Origin: CAVXTF01 sp963701375
GTDB lineage: Bacteria > Actinomycetota > Acidimicrobiia > Acidimicrobiales > CAVXTF01
NCBI GenBank assembly: GCA_963701375.1
Contig: CAVOZT010000004.1
Coordinates: 1,550,001 to 1,614,000, forward strand
Length of the DNA: 64,000 nt
Direction of reading: 5' to 3'
Part shown: piece by piece, positions 43,543 through 54,200 of the stretch
Layout of the letters: each line of letters starts with the position of its first letter
How positions within the stretch are numbered: position 1 is the stretch's first letter
The notes under the pieces: generated by a model
The model's input: the letters and a program-made list of their open reading frames with translations, nothing else
Databases searched by the model: none
What the model was told of the DNA's origin: nothing
Program-made: the position numbers and the translations under genes

Positions 43543-44510
43543 ACGTTTCCTTCGCGGACGTCGAATCGGGAACGGAGACGGTCGCCGATGTAGCTGATCG
43601 ATACCAGCAGGAAGAAGAGGTATAGGCAAGGGAACAGGGTGATCCAGATGTCGCTGTTGTTCTGCAGGTACGGGAGGCCCTCGGAGATGATGTTCCCGAC
43701 CGATGGGTGCGGCTCGGGGATGGACAGTCCCAAGAAGGCTAGGGAGCCTTCGATGATAGCTACCGACGCCACTCCGATGAGGCCGTAGGAGAGTCCCGCA
43801 GGAGCGATGTTCGGAAGTATCTCTCTCACCAGTATCCGAGGAGTCTTGGCCCCCATCGTCCGCGCGGCGGTCACGAAGTCGCGGTTCACGTATGCGAGAG
43901 AGGTGGCGCGGAGCACCACGAACAGCTGCGGTACCGACGCAACCGCAAAGATGAGCGTGAGCTTGAGCAGGGTCGGGGGCTCCCAGAAAGCGATGATGAC
44001 GAGGATCGCGAGCAGCGGGGGGAACGAGATGATCACGAACGCGATCGCGTTGGCGACGGTGTCTACGATCTTGCCGGTGTAGGCGGCGAGCATCCCGGCC
44101 GTTCCGCCTATGACCAGCCCGACGGCTATCGAGGCGAAGCTGATGACCAACGTCGGCCGCGACCCGTAGATGATCCTCGACAGCAGGTCGCGGCCGAGGT
44201 CGTCGGTGCCGAGCAGGTGACCGGAGCTCGGGCCGGTGAACGCAGAAGCGCCGATCGTCGTCGGCGTCTCGAGCGGCAGCACGCTCGCGAAGATGGCGAG
44301 CAGGATGATGAACGCGACCCAGCCGACGCAGATCCAGAAGAACACGCCGAGCTTCTTGGTCGCTCGGTACTCGGTTTCCACCTCCAGAACCGCCGTCGGC
44401 GCTCCACCGGGCAGAAGGGGAGGCGGGTGCTCCAGGAGCCGATCGCCGGGAGTGCCTGAGTGAACGAGGTCAGGGTGCACGAGATCAGGCACGGGCGATC
44501 CTCGGGTCAA
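43539..44510 (-). CDS. oppC: Oligopeptide ABC transporter permease (OppC-like)
   Basis: A permease of 323 residues with the OppC N-terminal helix LGVFFWICVGWVAFIILLAI and an extracytoplasmic segment with HLLGTDDLGRDLLSRIIYG. The binding-protein-dependent transport motif follows, with five helices and the EAA-like loop TAARTMGAKTPRILVREILP. An N-terminal stretch of 40 residues carries a short repeat (DLVHPDLVHS) and may not all be translated. It overlaps oppB by 26 bases, a sign of translational coupling. Confidence 0.94.
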   Translation of the reverse strand: MTRGSPVPDLVHPDLVHSGTPGDRLLEHPPPLLPGGAPTAVLEVETEYRATKKLGVFFWICVGWVAFIILLAIFASVLPLETPTTIGASAFTGPSSGHLLGTDDLGRDLLSRIIYGSRPTLVISFASIAVGLVIGGTAGMLAAYTGKIVDTVANAIAFVIISFPPLLAILVIIAFWEPPTLLKLTLIFAVASVPQLFVVLRATSLAYVNRDFVTAARTMGAKTPRILVREILPNIAPAGLSYGLIGVASVAIIEGSLAFLGLSIPEPHPSVGNIISEGLPYLQNNSDIWITLFPCLYLFFLLVSISYIGDRLRSRFDVREGNV

Positions 44511-45429
44511 GGACCGTATAGAGGAAATTGACGAAGAAGTTCACGACGACGTACACGAGGGCGACGACGAGCGCCATGCCCTGGACCGCCAAGTAGTCGC
44601 GCTGATTGATCGAGTTCACGAGCTGGTAGCCGATCCCGTTCAGTCCGAACAGGTACTCGACTACGAAGGCACCGGTTATGAGGGTCCCGATGTTGAGGCC
44701 CGCCGACGCCAGCATCGAGAAGGAAGACGGCCGGAGGGCGTGGCGCACCATTATGTAGCGCGTGGACAGGCCCTTCGACTTCGCCATGGTGATGAAGTCT
44801 TCCTGCAGAGTGCTTATGAGGTCACCTCGCAGCAGCCTGAAGTAGACCGCGATCGACCCGAACGCCAGGGCGATCGAAGGCAGGATCATGTCGTGGATGT
44901 TCGTCAGGGGAGCGGAAGTGAAAGAGGGCGCTCCCGTGGCGGGGAAGGCATGGATCTTCACCGCGAAGACGAGGGCGAGGATGGGGCCTATCACGAACGC
45001 GGGCATTGCGAGCATGCCGAACGTGGACATTCCCGCAACCCGGTCGAACGCCCGGTTCGGACGCCGCGACGCGATGAGCGCGAGAGGTACGGCGACCGCG
45101 AAGGAGATGATCTGCGAGATGAGGATGAGCTCGATGTCGAACGGGAAGGCGTTACCGATGATGGTCGTCACGTTCTGGTGGTTGAGGAACGACTCGCCGA
45201 GATTCAGCTGAGCGACGTTCTTAAGCCAGATCCAGTACTGGTCGAGTAACGGCCTGTTCAGACCGAGCTGCTTCAGCAGCGCCGCCCGGTTCGCCGGCGT
45301 CTGGTTCGGCCCGAGGATCGTGTCTGTCGGATTGCCGGGGAGCAGATGGACGAGCAGGAACGTCAGTATCGAGATGAGAAAGACGATGACGACGAGCTGG
45401 CCGAAGCGGGTCAGCAGGTATCGGCGCAC
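44485..45429 (-). CDS. oppB: Oligopeptide ABC transporter permease (OppB-like)
   Basis: A permease of 314 residues: YLLTRFGQLVVIVFLISILT is helix one, HLLPGNPTDTILG the conserved periplasmic start, and FITMAKSKGLSTRYIMVRHA the EAA loop that docks the ATPase. It ends with two or three helices (DYLAVQGMALVVALVYVVVN). The start is a GTG at 45429 with GAGGAA upstream. It is first in the operon; no substrate-binding protein gene is adjacent, so the binding subunit must be elsewhere or absent. Confidence 0.94.
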   Translation of the reverse strand: MRRYLLTRFGQLVVIVFLISILTFLLVHLLPGNPTDTILGPNQTPANRAALLKQLGLNRPLLDQYWIWLKNVAQLNLGESFLNHQNVTTIIGNAFPFDIELILISQIISFAVAVPLALIASRRPNRAFDRVAGMSTFGMLAMPAFVIGPILALVFAVKIHAFPATGAPSFTSAPLTNIHDMILPSIALAFGSIAVYFRLLRGDLISTLQEDFITMAKSKGLSTRYIMVRHALRPSSFSMLASAGLNIGTLITGAFVVEYLFGLNGIGYQLVNSINQRDYLAVQGMALVVALVYVVVNFFVNFLYTVLDPRIARA

Positions 45430-45455
45430 CGATCTTCCTCGTGGGCCTCAGGCCG

Positions 45456-45476
45456 TGCAGGGGGAGTGCCCCTGCA
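45456..45476 (-). promoter_or_regulatory. Hairpin in the oppB leader
   Basis: TGCAGGGG at 45456-45463 and CCCCTGCA at 45469-45476 form a perfect 8-bp stem with a five-base loop, 27-47 bases upstream of the oppB start. It could be an attenuator or an mRNA stabiliser. The rest of the 285-base gap to the mannosyltransferase gene (45430-45714) shows no gene. Confidence 0.4.
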
Positions 45477-45714
45477 GCATCGGGCCGAGATCGGGGAGCG
45501 TCATGGCGTTGCGCCGCGCCGGACCCGGTTCACCGCCTACAACCGCCAATTGATGCACGGGCATCCCCCTGGGTTTTCGTGCCAGTCCTCGGCGTGACGG
45601 TAGCTTCATTGCCGCCGACGCGTCGGTCATCGTAGACCTTGGACCTTCACCGAGCGGGGGAGTCCGCCGAGTCCGGTCCCCGAGGAACGGCGGCGCGGAT
45701 AGCTACGATGCCCC

Positions 45715-46857
45715 ATGCTCGGGGCGCGCTGGGGCGTGCGTACGGCGACGCCGCCGTGGCTCTTGGCGCGAGCAGTCGTTCTCGCGTCTTACGGGGTCGC
45801 ACGAGAGCTCACGAACGACGGGCGACTGTCGGCGCAATCCGCGGCGAGGGTGCACCAAGGCCTGCTTGGTTGGGACGCCGGCTGGTACGAGGCGATCGCC
45901 AAGCACGGGTACGCGGGCGCGGGTGCCGGATCGCTTCGCTTCTTCCCGCTCGTTCCTGCTGTCGCCCGCGGGCTCGCCGAGCTGCCCGGGGTGTCGGTCG
46001 GTGCAGCGCTCGTCGTCGTGTCCAATCTTTCTGCGCTCGCGGCAGCGGCTCTGATCGCGTGCCTCGTGCGCCGCGAGACCGGCGACAGCCAGATGGCGAG
46101 GAGAGCCGCGTGGCTCTTCTGTCTCGCTCCTCCGGCATTCGTCCTCGTGATGGGTTACGCCGAAGCGACATTCGTGTTTCTCTGCGTAGGCGCGTTCTTC
46201 TGCATGCGAAGCCGACGCTGGTGGTTGGCAGCCGCGCTGTCGGTGCTCGCAGGCCTCGCCCGTCCGCTCGGCGCGCTTTTAGTCGTGCCGGCGGCGATCG
46301 AGTGTGCGAGGGCATGGAGACAGACTCACCCGGCACGTTCGACGATGTCGCTCCGCACCAGCCGCTCGAGCCGGTCTGCCGCTCTCGTATCGGTGATAGC
46401 GGGACCGCTCGGGTCCGGCGCGTTCTTGGCGTGGATCGGCTGGCGTTACGGTGACGCGTTCGCGCCTCTTCGCATCCAGGAGGAGGCGGGTCATCGCGGA
46501 GCCCTCGCTGATCCACTTCGCACGCTCGGGCACGACGCCTCGCTTCTAGTGCACGGCACCCATCTCGGAACCGCCGTCCATCTGCCGTGGGTTCTTCTCG
46601 CTGTGGCACTGGTCGCGGTCGCGGCAGCGAGATTGCCCGCGTCGTATGCGGCTTTCGCCTTCTGCGTCCTCGCGGTGGCGCTGACAGCTTCGAACCTGGA
46701 CTCGTTCGAGCGCTATGCGCTCTCGGCATTCCCACTCGTGATCGCAGGCGCCTCGCTATACCGATCTGCACGCGTGGAGACGGCGGTCCTGGTGCTGTCC
46801 ACCGCCGGCCTTGCCTGTTACTCGATTCTGGCTTTCACGGGCCTGTACGTGCCCTAG
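45715..46857 (+). CDS. PIG-V-like integral membrane mannosyltransferase
   Basis: A GT-C-like membrane protein of 380 residues with about nine helices. The first extracytoplasmic loop has WDAGWYEAIAKHGY, the Asp and Tyr region used by GPI mannosyltransferase-V relatives, then FFPLVPAVARGLAEL. FVLVMGYAEATFVFLCVGAF and GLARPLGALLVVPA are conserved in the family. It would use a polyprenyl-phosphate mannose donor on the outer face. A TACGAT box at 45704-45709 lies six bases before the ATG, so the mRNA may be leaderless. It is divergent from the opp operon and starts the second glycan region. Confidence 0.8.
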   Translation: MLGARWGVRTATPPWLLARAVVLASYGVARELTNDGRLSAQSAARVHQGLLGWDAGWYEAIAKHGYAGAGAGSLRFFPLVPAVARGLAELPGVSVGAALVVVSNLSALAAAALIACLVRRETGDSQMARRAAWLFCLAPPAFVLVMGYAEATFVFLCVGAFFCMRSRRWWLAAALSVLAGLARPLGALLVVPAAIECARAWRQTHPARSTMSLRTSRSSRSAALVSVIAGPLGSGAFLAWIGWRYGDAFAPLRIQEEAGHRGALADPLRTLGHDASLLVHGTHLGTAVHLPWVLLAVALVAVAAARLPASYAAFAFCVLAVALTASNLDSFERYALSAFPLVIAGASLYRSARVETAVLVLSTAGLACYSILAFTGLYVP

Positions 46858-46965
46858 GCACGCGTGAGCCGATATCCTCCCTCGGGGTCCGCCAGGTGAG
46901 GCTCGGCACGAATGCCGGGTCCGCACCGGGGGTGTCCGGCGACCGACTGGGAGTTCTTGACACTG

Positions 46966-48498
46966 GTGCGACCGACAGCAGAAGCAAACGGCACATCGGC
47001 GGCGCCCGTGGTGGTCATAGGTGCGGGTCCCGCAGGGCTGACGGCCGCATACCAACTGACGAAGGCCTCGCAACCGGTGTTGGTCCTAGAAGCGGACGAC
47101 GTCGTCGGGGGGATCAGCCGCACTGTCGAACGCGACGGTTGGCGGTTCGACATAGGTGGGCACCGCTTCTTCACCAAGGTGCAGGCGGTCGAGGATCTGT
47201 GGCACGAGATCCTTGCGGACGATGATTTTCTCCTGCGTCCGAGGATGAGCCGGATCTACTACGACGGCAAGTTCTTCGACTACCCGCTCAAGGCCTTCAA
47301 CGCTCTCAAGAATCTGGGCGTCCTGGAGGCGTCTTTGTGCGTGCTGTCCTACGCGTGGGTGAGGGTTAGGCCACCGAAGGACCTGGATTCCTACGAGGGA
47401 TGGACGGCGTCGCGATTCGGGTGGCGGCTCTACCGCACGTTCTTCAAGACCTATACCGAGAAGGTCTGGGGCGTTCCCGGCAGCCAGCTCAAGGCGGACT
47501 TCGCCGCTCAGAGGATCAAGACGTTGTCGCTCGGGAAGGCGATCGCGAACGCCGTCTTGCCGAAGAGACACGGGACGGACGTGACCAGCCTGATCGACGA
47601 GTTCCAGTATCCGAGATTCGGCCCGGGGATGATGTGGGAACGGTGCCGCGAGCTCGTCGAGTCCGGTGGCGGTGAGGTCCGCATGCAAAGTCCGGTGACC
47701 AAGGTCTACCGGCGCGACGGCGGGGCGTACGCAGTCGGGTTCACAAGCGGCACAGGGCAGGTCGAAACGGGGCAGGACGTGACCGGCGCGAGCCACGTAA
47801 TCTCGTCGATGCCTTACTCGGCGCTCGTGAGGGTCATGGATCCGCCCGCTCCGCCCGAGGTGCTGCGGGCGGCGGGGGACCTCCATTACCGGGACTTCCT
47901 CACGGTCGCGCTCGTAGTGCCGCAACACGCCGGGTTCCCCGACAACTGGATCTACGTCCACTACCCGGGCGTGAAGGTGGGACGGATACAGAACTTCGGC
48001 TCGTGGTCCCCTTACATGGTCAAAGACGGTCGCACGTGCCTCGGTCTCGAGTACTTCGTCTTCGAGGGCGACGAATTGTGGGAGGCGGACGACAAGACGC
48101 TGATCGATATGGCGACCGAAGAGCTCGCAATTCTCGGGCTGGTCGAACGATCCGACGTTGAACGCGGTTTCGTCGTGAGGATGCCGAAGGCCTATCCGGT
48201 ATACGACGAGGGTTACCAGCGGGCGGTGGAGACGATAAGGGGCTGGCTCGCCAAAGAAGTGCCGAACGTCCACGCGGTAGGCCGCAACGGCATGCACAAG
48301 TACAACAACCAGGACCATTCGATGTACACCGCGATGCTCACCGTCGAGAACATCGTCGACGGCGCGCAGCACGACATCTGGGTCGTGAACGTCGAAGAGG
48401 AGTACCACGAGGAGAAGGCGCTCGACGCCGGGGAGGGCACCGGTAGAAAGGCGCCCGTTGTTCCCAGGCGCGTAACCGCCGGCACCACCCTCGGATGA
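46966..48498 (+). CDS. FAD-dependent oxidoreductase of the protoporphyrinogen-oxidase/UGM-like type
   Basis: About 510 residues from the GTG at 46966 (46912 is an alternative ATG). VVVIGAGPAGLTAAYQLTKA is the FAD-binding GxGxxG fold, VVGGISRTVERDGWRFDIGG the second conserved segment, and GRNGMHKYNNQDHSMYTAML the C-terminal FAD contact. Relatives of this length sit in glycan and exopolysaccharide clusters, and the overall pattern resembles UDP-galactopyranose mutase without its exact signature. Its neighbours here (mannosyltransferase, flippase, GT4) support a sugar-nucleotide or lipid-linked substrate. Haem synthesis is less likely. Confidence 0.75.
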   Translation: MRPTAEANGTSAAPVVVIGAGPAGLTAAYQLTKASQPVLVLEADDVVGGISRTVERDGWRFDIGGHRFFTKVQAVEDLWHEILADDDFLLRPRMSRIYYDGKFFDYPLKAFNALKNLGVLEASLCVLSYAWVRVRPPKDLDSYEGWTASRFGWRLYRTFFKTYTEKVWGVPGSQLKADFAAQRIKTLSLGKAIANAVLPKRHGTDVTSLIDEFQYPRFGPGMMWERCRELVESGGGEVRMQSPVTKVYRRDGGAYAVGFTSGTGQVETGQDVTGASHVISSMPYSALVRVMDPPAPPEVLRAAGDLHYRDFLTVALVVPQHAGFPDNWIYVHYPGVKVGRIQNFGSWSPYMVKDGRTCLGLEYFVFEGDELWEADDKTLIDMATEELAILGLVERSDVERGFVVRMPKAYPVYDEGYQRAVETIRGWLAKEVPNVHAVGRNGMHKYNNQDHSMYTAMLTVENIVDGAQHDIWVVNVEEEYHEEKALDAGEGTGRKAPVVPRRVTAGTTLG

Positions 48499-48537
48499 AC
48501 AGGCGAGAAGGCCGCAGAGACGAGCAGTGAGGCCGCG

Positions 48538-49882
48538 GTGAGGCCCAGCGGGATGGTCCCTCTCGGAGCGGCAGAAGACCTTGCCGAGAGCGACCTCGGC
48601 GACTCCGGGGTGGCGGCAGGCATCCGTCACGCAGGGCCGATCGCGATCGCCGGCCTGATTGCGAACAGTGCGAACGTCGTCGTGACGGTCGTCGTCGCCC
48701 GGTTGCTCACCTCGAGGGGTTACGGGGAGCTCGCCCAGCTGAACGGGATCTTCCTCTTCTTGTCGATGCCCGGCTCCGCGTTGCTCGTCGGAGTGGTGAG
48801 GCGCGCGACGGCGCTTCGAACCGCGGGCCTCGGCGGAACGGTCCGGCTCTTCGCGGTTCGTCTGCACCGGCTGACCCTTGCCGGCGTCGTAGTGCTCACC
48901 CTGCTCGCGCTCTTGTTGCAGCACGCCGTCGCGGCACGCGCTTTCGCTCGACAACCCCGGGGGCATCGTTCCGATCGTCGCCGCCGGCGGAATCTGGCTG
49001 GCTCTCTCTGTCGACAGGGGCCTCCTCCAGGCGCGCCGCGCTTACAAGGCGCTCGCAGCCAACCTCCTCGTCGAGGGCGGCATGCGCATGAGCTTCGTGC
49101 TCGTCCTCACCGGAGCTGGCTTCGGGGTGACGGGAGCGTGCGTCGGGGTCCTGCTGGGCGAGGTTGCCGCGGCGGCCCACGCCCGCTTCGAGTCGACCCG
49201 CAAGTGGGCGGCCGAGCCCGAATCGAGCGACGGAGCGTCTAAAGCGCCGGCGGTGAGCTCGAGACGGCATCTTGCCACCGACGTCGCCACGGCCTTCGGG
49301 TGCCTCGCCTTCCTGGCGCTTCTCCAGAACCTGGACGTGATCCTGCTCGGCCGCGAATCCCCCAAGCATTCGGGCGCCTATGCAGCCATCTCGGTTGCGG
49401 CGAAGGCGATCGTCTTCGGTGCGATCGCTCTCGGCGGTTACCTGCTTCCCGAGGCGACAATCAGGTGGCACAGAGGTGAGCACGCCCTGCGCCAGCTCGC
49501 CACGACCGCGGTCATCCTGGCGATCCCCGTGTTCGGTCTTCTCGTCGCTTCGCTCGTCGCGCCGACGCCGCTCATACGTATCGCCTTCGGCCAACGGTTG
49601 GTCGGGGCGTCCGGGTCGTTTGCGACGCTCGTGGCGGCGATGGCGTTCTTGTGCGCGACCGTCCTTTTGACCAACTACCTCCTCGGCGCAGGAAGGCGGT
49701 GGATCGTGGTCGCCCTCGGTGCGGGTACGGCGGCCGCCGCGGTTGTCTTCTACGAGGCTCACGGCGACCCGGCGAGGACTGCTCGCGCCGACCTGGTGAT
49801 CCAGTGCCTGCTGGCGGCCGTGGTCGGGTTCGGATTCCTCCGGGTCCACAAGGTGTCAGGTAGGCGACCCGGGCTACAGTGA
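48538..49882 (+). CDS. MOP-superfamily polysaccharide flippase (frameshifted)
   Basis: About 447 residues with twelve or so helices after repair. The N terminus has HAGPIAIAGLIANSANVVVT and RLLTSRGYGELAQLNGIFLF, typical of Wzx/RfbX exporters. The rest reads GGIVPIVAAGGIWLALSVDR, RRAYKALAANLLVEGGMRMS and LLQNLDVILLGRESPKHSGA. One extra base near 48940 is needed to explain the break (AARLSLDNPGG on repair). It would flip a lipid-linked glycan. The GTG start follows the oxidoreductase by 39 bases and the stop overlaps the GT4 start. Confidence 0.8.
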
Positions 49883-51258
49883 TCGGCGCCCGGGAGACGT
49901 TCCGGTCGACGAAGAGGGCGGCCGGTGGGGCGGCCGTGATCCAAAGGGGCATCAAGGCGGCCGCACGGGCCGATGTGGGCCAGGGGAGCGCTGCACGGGT
50001 GTCATCGGTCGCCGCCAGGGACTCGGACGACGATCGCAGATTGCCGTCCCTGCGCCATCGTCCACTCGAGGAGCTGGTCGAAGAGGCTCGCCGCTTCGAC
50101 ATGGGCCAGGTCCACATCCTGGCGTGGCGAGACTTAGACGACCCGGAAGCCGGCGGGTCCGAGCTCCACGCCCACCGCATCGCATCGCTGTGGGCGGGCG
50201 CAGGCCTGAAGGTGACGATGCGGGCCTCGCGGGCGGAGGGCCAGCCGACGTTCACCCAGCGCGACGGCTACAGGGTGGTCCGCAAGTCGGGAAGGTACGC
50301 GGTTTTCGCCAGGAGCACGCTAAGCGGGGCGCTGCGCCGGCACGGGCGCAACGACGGGTGGGTGGAGATATGGAACGGCATGCCGTTCTTCTCGCCTCTC
50401 TGGGCGACAGGCCCGAGGGTCGTGTTCCTCCACCACGTACACGCCGAGATGTGGCAGATGGCCCTCCCGGAGAACCTCGCCCGGGCCGGCAGATTCGTCG
50501 AGCAGAGGCTCGCCCCACCGCTGTACAGGAGAACGAGCCTGATCACCCTGTCCGACTCCTCGCGCGACGAGATCGTGTCGATGTTGAAGATGCGGCCCGA
50601 GCGGGTGAGCGTCGTCCCGCCGGGCGTGGAGGCGCGCTTCAGCCCCGGAGGCGAGCGCTCGGCGTGGCCCCTCGTCGTCGCAGTCGGGAGGCTCGTGCCG
50701 GTGAAGCGTTTCGACGCCCTGATGGACGCTCTCGCCAAGGTCCGTGCCGACCATCCGGGACTGCGTGCAGTGATCGTCGGCGAGGGCTACGAACGCGAGC
50801 GCCTCGAGCAGCGCCGGCACGAGCTCGGTGCAGACGACTGGATAGACATGCCGGGGAAGCTGTCGGACGTCGAGCTCGTGGACGTCTACAGGCGCGCGTG
50901 GGTCCTCGTCAGCTCGTCGTTACGCGAGGGGTGGGGGATGACGGTCACCGAGGCCGGCGCCTGCGGCACCCCGGCCGTCGCTACTCGTATCGCTGGACAC
51001 GAAGACGCGGTCGAGGACGGCGTGAGCGGGCTTCTCGTGGACGATCCAGCGGGGATCGGCGCTGCGGTCTCACGCCTCGTGGCAGATGCGTCGCTCCGCC
51101 AGAAGCTCGCTACGGGCGCCATCCGGCACGCCGGGAGGTTCACGTGGGAGGCGACTGCGAGCGGAACGCTCGGAATCCTCGTCGACGAGGCCCGGAAGCG
51201 ATCGCAGGGTCCGGAGCATGGGATGCAACGTCTGACGCGAGGTCCTCGCCGGCGCTAG
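49879..51258 (+). CDS. Glycosyltransferase family 4
   Basis: A GT-B enzyme of up to 459 residues. The conserved part begins at about residue 75: MGQVHILAWRDLDDPEAGGS is a GT4 start, VVFLHHVHAEMWQMALPENL the central segment, and LVVAVGRLVPVKRFDALMDA plus SSSLREGWGMTVTEAGACGT the donor-site half (E-x7-E). The first 74 residues could be a real extension from the GTG at 49879, which overlaps the flippase stop, or the start may be the ATG at 50101. Its 3' end overlaps the AftD-like gene on the other strand by 119 bases, so one of the two tails may be extended by an indel. Confidence 0.82.
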   Translation: MIGARETFRSTKRAAGGAAVIQRGIKAAARADVGQGSAARVSSVAARDSDDDRRLPSLRHRPLEELVEEARRFDMGQVHILAWRDLDDPEAGGSELHAHRIASLWAGAGLKVTMRASRAEGQPTFTQRDGYRVVRKSGRYAVFARSTLSGALRRHGRNDGWVEIWNGMPFFSPLWATGPRVVFLHHVHAEMWQMALPENLARAGRFVEQRLAPPLYRRTSLITLSDSSRDEIVSMLKMRPERVSVVPPGVEARFSPGGERSAWPLVVAVGRLVPVKRFDALMDALAKVRADHPGLRAVIVGEGYERERLEQRRHELGADDWIDMPGKLSDVELVDVYRRAWVLVSSSLREGWGMTVTEAGACGTPAVATRIAGHEDAVEDGVSGLLVDDPAGIGAAVSRLVADASLRQKLATGAIRHAGRFTWEATASGTLGILVDEARKRSQGPEHGMQRLTRGPRRR

Positions 51259-54200
51259 TGCCGCGGACCCTCTCGGCCAAGGCGTCGGCGCCGAGCAGCA
51301 GAACGGCCAGCGACGTCATGATCGCGGCGGGTTGGAACTGCCCGGGCCACGTGGCCCCGACGGCGTAGTGGTTGTGGGCCTGGCCGAGGATCACGTACAT
51401 GGCCGCGGCGACGACGAGCCCGACGGCAGACAAGGACACGACGACGCGGGCCCGTCGCGCGAGAACGACGAGACCCGCGGCAGGTCCGACGACGAGACCC
51501 GCCCAAGGCGACCATGGCGTCGAGAACGCCGCGGCGACGAGGCCTGCCGCCACGGCGGTCAGTCCGGCGACCCAAAGAGGCGCTCGTACGGATCGCTGGA
51601 AGCTGAACGGCGAAGCGAGAACCGGGCCTTGGTCCGGGCGAGAAGCGGCGTCGGTATGAGAAGAGCTCGAGCCGTCGGTCTCGCCGCCCACTTCCGGTTC
51701 AGTCCCCCCGGCAACCTCTGGTTGCGCCCGGCCCCGACTCCGGCGCGAACGCCAGGCTTCCCATGCAGTCGATCGGCGGCGCCGGCGGGGCAGTACGGCG
51801 AGCATCAGGCAGACGGCCGCGGCTGCGCCCGAGATCACGAGGGCGACCCAGACGCGGTGCTGCGGCGTCCAGTCGAGGGTCACGTCGAACGTTCCCGAGT
51901 GCCCCGAGGCTCCGAGAGACGACGGGTCGACCTTCCAGCCGTTGGCGAATCCGTCGATCAACGTCGAGCCGCCGAGCGCCGGTCCGCCGTCGACCGTCGC
52001 CTGCCAGCCGCGGTTCTGCGTCTCGCCGAGCACGAGCCAGAACGGCTTGGTTGCGCCGGTCACCCTGAGGTTCCACGTCGTCGCCGTAGACGAGATGACC
52101 TTCACGCTCGGAGTGCCACCGCCGACCGCAGGTGCGACGACGGGCCTGCCCGCCGCGTCGGGCTCGGCGCCGCCACCCGGCGCGGGAGTCGAAGGTCAGC
52201 TGGTTGAGGTCCCAACCCGTCGAGTGCGCCCCGCTCGCGTGGCCGTAGGTCGCCACGACCGTGTGGGTACCGGACCCGAGCGTCAATCCACGGGCCTCGG
52301 GCCCGCACAGCGAGATCGGGAGTTGGCCTCCGTCGAGCGCCGCAGCGCTCGGTCCGCTGATCTTCACCCAGACGGGCTTGGAGTCGACGGTGAGCAGCTT
52401 GTCGGTGCACACGGCGGGGATGCTTGCGGGCGGGGCCGGCACCTTCACTCCTGGGATGCCGAGCTCCGCGATTCCGAGCGGCATGGCGAGCGGGGACTCC
52501 GAGTAGTAGTTGACGCTCGTCTCGGTCCTGACGCCGGTGAAGGTGAAGGTGAGGAAACGGCCCGTCAGCGGGCGGAATCTGAGCGGCACGCTCACCGTGT
52601 TCCCCTGGCTGCGGCCGTCTGGAATCTGGGGAAGAGCTAGCTCGACGGAGTTGGACGCGTCCGGAACGCAGTGTGAGCTAACAGGCAGCGTGTCGCACGC
52701 CGTCACGCGGACGCTCGTCGGCACCGAGTGTCGGCCGTCGGCCACCACCTGGAGGTCGAGATGGTCCAGCCTCACGGGCCTCGGCAGGTTCACCTCGAGC
52801 CAGGGGTCGACCAGAGGCTTGCTTCCGAAACCGGGCGACCACATTGTGGTCGGGTTGCCGTCGAGCGCTGCCTCCGCCCCGTCGCGCAGGTCGCCCGGCA
52901 GTCGTCCAGACGAGTAGGCGACGATGCCGGTTCCGTCCGACCCGTGCCTTCCGACGAGGCGGTCGATTGCGTCGTCAGGGATCAGCGAGTCGATCGACGC
53001 CTTTCCCGTCAGCGTGAAGGTGCGCGATGTCGGCAGCCAGAAGATGCGCGACATGCTGATCTCGGGATCGGTTCTCGGGGGTTCGGGCGCGACGCGCAGA
53101 CGCGTGAGGACGATGACGAGACGGTTGCCCTGTGACCCTGCGCCGACCGCGCGCAGCATGTCCTGTGGGAGCGCGACGAACTCCTGCGCCGTCACCCCCG
53201 GGATCCTCACCTCCGCGAATCCGACTCCGGGGAGGCTCGCGGTGTTCCCGACCTGGTTGAGGTTGGTGCCGTCGATGGTGATGCGGAGGGTCTTGAACGT
53301 CGTCATGGGGAACGTCACCGTCTGGCCCTGACCCGACGCCGATCGCGACGCAGGGGTCAGGTCGACGTGCACGGTCTTGCGGCCGTCGAAGGTCAGCGTC
53401 ACGTTCGTTATCCAGCGCGTGAGCGAACCGGTTATGACCTGCAGCAGGTTCACGTGATCGCTGGTGGTCGGGTGGTCGAGGGTCACCTGCCACCATTGGC
53501 CGACCGGATCAGAGAACGCCGAGGTCTGCCACGACGTCTGCGTGTCGCCGTCGAGGGCGACCGCCGCACGGTCCTCGGGCAGCAACTGCACGTCGTTGCC
53601 GTAGTCCGACGCAGTGACGGACTGCACCCCCTTGAACACCGTCACGGTCTGAGACCCCGGGTACTGCCGTAAGAAGCTGTCGATCGGCTCCTCGGTCGGG
53701 TCGTTAGCCGGCGTCTCGGTAGCGGTCTCGGTGTAACCGGCGTTCTGTGCGACGGAGTTCCAGCGGAACCCTCGCTTGCGGTCGGAGTCTGTGACGACGA
53801 GCGTCGCCCCGCTTGCGGCCGTCTGTTGCATCGCGCCGGTTTGGCTCTCCAACGTCGCTGCGTACAGAACCGTGGGATTGCCGGCGAGCAGGCCGACGTC
53901 TGCCGCAGCCGAGATGCCCTCCGCGTCTCCGTCGACGACGAGAGGGGCGGCCTGCGTCTCGGCGCGTACTATCTGGCGCGGGTCGACGACCGGGTAGACC
54001 ATGAGCGGCGGCGGCTGGGGCGCGCCGGGGGATTCGGCCTCGGTCACCTCGTCGATCTGCGGGATGAGCGACACGTTCGGCTGCCTAGGCCCGTAGGGGG
54101 TCGGTCTGCCGAGGCCGGTCGGCGTCGGGGTCAGGTACTGCTCAACCTGCAGAGGCGTCGGTTGGTTGTAGCGCTCGTAAGCGAGATCGTTCTGGACGAG

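Noticed and set aside
47086..48966. A 626-codon open frame on the minus strand
   Set aside because: It is antisense to the FAD oxidoreductase, whose motifs are clear. Long antisense frames are expected at this GC content, and the translation has no recognisable domain and biased Arg/His content.
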